34,229 nt of DNA, taken from NCBI GenBank assembly GCA_030824495.1, contig JAVBXP010000056.1:1-34229 (forward strand), written 5' to 3'. Of this stretch, positions 32,348 through 34,229 are shown one piece after another. Position 1 is the stretch's first letter. Every line of letters starts with the position of its first letter. The position numbers were made by a program, and so were the translations under genes. This stretch comes from a bacterium (GTDB lineage: Bacteria; Pseudomonadota; Alphaproteobacteria; Caulobacterales; Caulobacteraceae). The notes below the pieces were generated by a model. That model saw nothing but the letters and a program-made list of their open reading frames with translations. It was not told where the DNA came from and ran no database searches.

Positions 32348-32362
32348 TGCGTCGCAGCATTA
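32348..32362. repeat. Second copy of TGCGTyGCAGCATwA
   Basis: TGCGTCGCAGCATTA repeats the core of the site at 32282 at 13 of 15 positions on the same strand. Its own dyad is shorter. Confidence 0.4.
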
Positions 32363-32695
32363 CACGGCCGCCGACTTGGTTCCTGGGGTCGCAGGCGGAA
32401 GTATGCCCCCTTGACGCCCGGAATAGGGGTTGCCAAAGGACCCCTGCCGCACGTCTAACATAGCGGTAAGATTTCGGGCTTCCCTCGGGAAGAACGAATT
32501 CGCACCCGCCTCTGAACGCCCAGTTTCACGTAAGTGGAAACAGGCGCCACGGGTCGGGCGCAGCGAAAGCGGCTCTCGCGTCTTGGCTGGTGCAAACCAG
32601 GCGGGGCGAGGGGCTTGTTTAGTTAGGGTGGGAGACGCTCTCGCGCGACGACCCTTCGGTCCAAACGTGCTAGACCAATCAGGAACTGGCGACAG

Positions 32696-33607
32696 ATGCT
32701 CGACAACAAACGAAAGATCCCTTTCATCGCTCTCCTCGGCGCTGTTGCGCTGATGACGAGCGCGCCGGCGTTCGCGCAGGAAGCCGCTCCGGCCGCTCCC
32801 GCCGCCGCCGACGCTGCAGCGGCCGCTCCGGCTGCTGACGCTGCGGCCGCTCCGGCCGCCGCCGCTCCCGCAGACGCCGCCCCCGCGGGCGACGTTGCTC
32901 CGGCCACCATCGAACATGCCGGTCAGCTGACCGTCATGCAGATGTTCATGGACGCCCAGCCGGTCGTTAAGGTCGTTATGATCGGTCTGGTTCTGGCTTC
33001 GATCCTCTCGTGGACCCTGCTGGTCACCAAGCTGGTCGAGTTCGCCTCGCTGAACAAAGCCTCGGACCGCTTCGTCGAAGCTTTCCGCGGCGCCAAGTCG
33101 GTCAACGACATGGGCCGTATCGCCCTCTCGGACGAATTCGAAGGTAACCCGCTGGCCGACATGGCCGCCGCGGCGACCCAAGAAGTCGAACTGTCGCGTC
33201 AAGCCGGCCTCGCCGTCAGCGGCGCTCACCGTGAAACTACGCTGCACCGTGCTGAAATGGCCGTTGGCGCCGTTCAGGCCAACCTCGGCAAGCGTCTGTC
33301 GAGCGGCATGCAGTTCCTGGCCTCCGTCGGTTCGTCCGGTCCGTTCATCGGTCTGTTCGGTACCGTTTACGGGATCATGAACTCCTTCATCGGCATCGCG
33401 AACACCAACACGACCAACCTGGCCGTCGTCGCTCCCGGCATCGCCGAAGCGCTTCTCGCCACCGGTATCGGTCTGTTCGCTGCTATCCCCGCGGTTATCT
33501 TCTACAACTACTTCCAGACCCGCGTTTCTGCCTACGGCGCGCGTACGGAAGGCTTCGTTGCTGAACTGATGAACGCCATTTCCCGGCAGCTCGACAAAGG
33601 GGCCTAA
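32696..33607 (+). CDS. exbB: TonB-system energiser ExbB
   Basis: Inner-membrane proton channel subunit. A signal-like N-terminus ending in AFAQ is followed by a 40-residue Ala/Pro-rich periplasmic tract, then the MotA/TolQ/ExbB core: a transmembrane helix at about residues 95-115 (VVMIGLVLASILSWTLL), a cytoplasmic loop, and two helices at SSGPFIGLFGTVYGIMNSF and APGIAEALLATGIGLFAAIPAVIFYNYF. At 303 residues it is longer than E. coli ExbB because of the N-terminal tract, as in other alphaproteobacteria. It has the 655-bp upstream region as leader and is followed by exbD after 5 bases. It works with ExbD and TonB to energise TonB-dependent receptors. Confidence 0.96.
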   Translation: MLDNKRKIPFIALLGAVALMTSAPAFAQEAAPAAPAAADAAAAAPAADAAAAPAAAAPADAAPAGDVAPATIEHAGQLTVMQMFMDAQPVVKVVMIGLVLASILSWTLLVTKLVEFASLNKASDRFVEAFRGAKSVNDMGRIALSDEFEGNPLADMAAAATQEVELSRQAGLAVSGAHRETTLHRAEMAVGAVQANLGKRLSSGMQFLASVGSSGPFIGLFGTVYGIMNSFIGIANTNTTNLAVVAPGIAEALLATGIGLFAAIPAVIFYNYFQTRVSAYGARTEGFVAELMNAISRQLDKGA

Positions 33608-33612
33608 CCGAC

Positions 33613-34044
33613 ATGGGAGCCAAACTCTCAGGTTCTGGGGGTGGCCGGTATGCGGTAGAAGCGAACAGCGAAATCAACGTTACGCCCTTCGTGGACGTTA
33701 TGTTGGTCCTCCTGATCATCTTCATGGTCGCGGCGCCAATGGCCGCCGTGACTGTGCAAGTTGCTCTCCCCCCCGCAGTCGCTAAACCCTCTACGAACCC
33801 TCCTAAGCCGGTCTACATCAGCATCCAGTCGGGCGGATCCATTTATCTTGGTGACACCCCTACGGACGTTGCTGATCTCGGTGACAACCTGCGCAGTACG
33901 ATCGGGCAACGTAATCCGGAGAAAGAACGCATCTTCATTCGCGCCGACAAGGACGTCCTCTACGGGGACTTCATGGGTGTGATGAACATGCTTCAGGACA
34001 ACGGTTTCTACAGCGTGGCCCTTATCGGCGAAGACAAGAACTAG
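33613..34044 (+). CDS. exbD: Biopolymer transport protein ExbD
   Basis: A 143-residue inner-membrane protein. A short cytosolic start (GSGGGR), then NVTPFVDVMLVLLIIFMV, the single transmembrane helix with the proton-carrying Asp28 (E. coli ExbD Asp25), then a periplasmic domain ending RADKDVLYGDFMGVMNMLQDNGFYSVALIGED. It lies 5 bases after exbB and 11 bases before tonB. The third codon positions are noticeably richer in T than in most neighbours, perhaps reflecting high expression. Confidence 0.96.
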   Translation: MGAKLSGSGGGRYAVEANSEINVTPFVDVMLVLLIIFMVAAPMAAVTVQVALPPAVAKPSTNPPKPVYISIQSGGSIYLGDTPTDVADLGDNLRSTIGQRNPEKERIFIRADKDVLYGDFMGVMNMLQDNGFYSVALIGEDKN

Positions 34045-34055
34045 GGGGGTGACGA

Positions 34056-34229
34056 ATGGCTGAAACCACCGACACTACCCAGGAAGAGCACCACGAGCGG
34101 AGCGTCTTCGACGAGCCGAAGAAGAAGCGTAATGTTGGCGTAACGCTCGCCATCGTTGGCTCCATCATCGTGCACGGCGCTCTTGGCTTCTACCTGTACA
34201 AGTCTAAGTTCGAGCCGAAGTACAAGGAG
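34056..34229 (+). CDS. tonB: Energy transducer TonB, N-terminal part (cut by window end)
   Basis: 58 codons are present. An acidic and His-rich start is followed by basic KKKR, a transmembrane helix (VTLAIVGSIIVHGALGFYLY) with the S36-x3-H40 pair that corresponds to the Ser16/His20 pair of E. coli TonB, and the beginning of the periplasmic linker. The rest lies beyond the window. The third gene of the exbB-exbD-tonB operon. Confidence 0.9.
   Translation, partial: MAETTDTTQEEHHERSVFDEPKKKRNVGVTLAIVGSIIVHGALGFYLYKSKFEPKYKE

Larger units (their letters stand above)
32041..32695. promoter_or_regulatory. 655-bp gene-free region upstream of exbB
   Basis: No convincing gene on either strand. It includes an AT-rich patch at about 32270-32340, the perfect inverted repeat at 32279-32293 with a related copy at 32348-32362, a hairpin at 32479-32492 (CTTCC-CTCG-GGAAG core) and a near-palindrome at about 32523-32541. 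The exbB promoter must lie here. A small RNA is also possible but not shown. Confidence 0.5.

Overview
The window is a high-GC (roughly two-thirds G+C) chromosomal stretch that looks like Caulobacteraceae, probably Caulobacter or a close relative. The basis is the murA / DUF2948 / hisD / UPF0262 / phosphatase / infA / maf / RNase E-G / yacG / tRNA-Phe order, the alphaproteobacterial proteins (DUF2336-like/DUF6880, UPF0262, DUF2948) and the TonB-rich envelope. This assignment comes from recognising families and gene order, not from a search.

Layout. (1) 1-7.2 kb: an exported metal-dependent amidohydrolase, an AAA/RecF-type ATPase, a converging TonB-dependent receptor, and a DUF445 membrane protein downstream of a HicB-type protein. 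(2) 7.9-21.4 kb: an accessory block. It has two outer-membrane beta-barrel proteins; a formylglycine-generating enzyme (FGE), a HAD phosphatase, a sulfatase and a second, exported HAD phosphatase, all on the minus strand; two small membrane proteins (DUF1622, DUF4337) in overlapping plus-strand genes; an Omp85-like barrel; a Gly-rich exported protein; a DUF2092 protein; a DUF4136 lipoprotein; and a divergent NarL-type response regulator / soluble PAS histidine kinase pair. (3) 21.7-31.5 kb: housekeeping genes: a DUF6880 protein, tRNA-Thr, a 44-residue small protein, murA, a DUF2948 protein, hisD, an SH3/glycine-zipper envelope protein, UPF0262, a low-molecular-weight phosphatase, infA, maf, a short RNase E/G, yacG, tRNA-Phe and a DNA-deoxyinosine glycosylase-like gene. 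(4) 31.5-34.2 kb: a sugar O-acetyltransferase, a 655-bp gene-free regulatory region, and an exbB-exbD-tonB operon cut by the window end.

The block at 7.9-21.4 kb is the best candidate for an undescribed system. A cytosolic sulfatase sits beside its probable activating enzyme and between two paralogous HAD phosphatases, one cytosolic and one exported. Outer-membrane barrels and DUF2092/DUF4136 envelope proteins surround it. A dyad-like motif of the form AGG-N4/6-CCC lies 65-70 bp upstream of four start codons in the block: the SphA-like barrel, the sulfatase, the DUF4136 lipoprotein and the response regulator itself. I infer that the block is one regulon run by its own two-component system. 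The substrate is unknown; a sulfate or phosphate ester is the natural guess.
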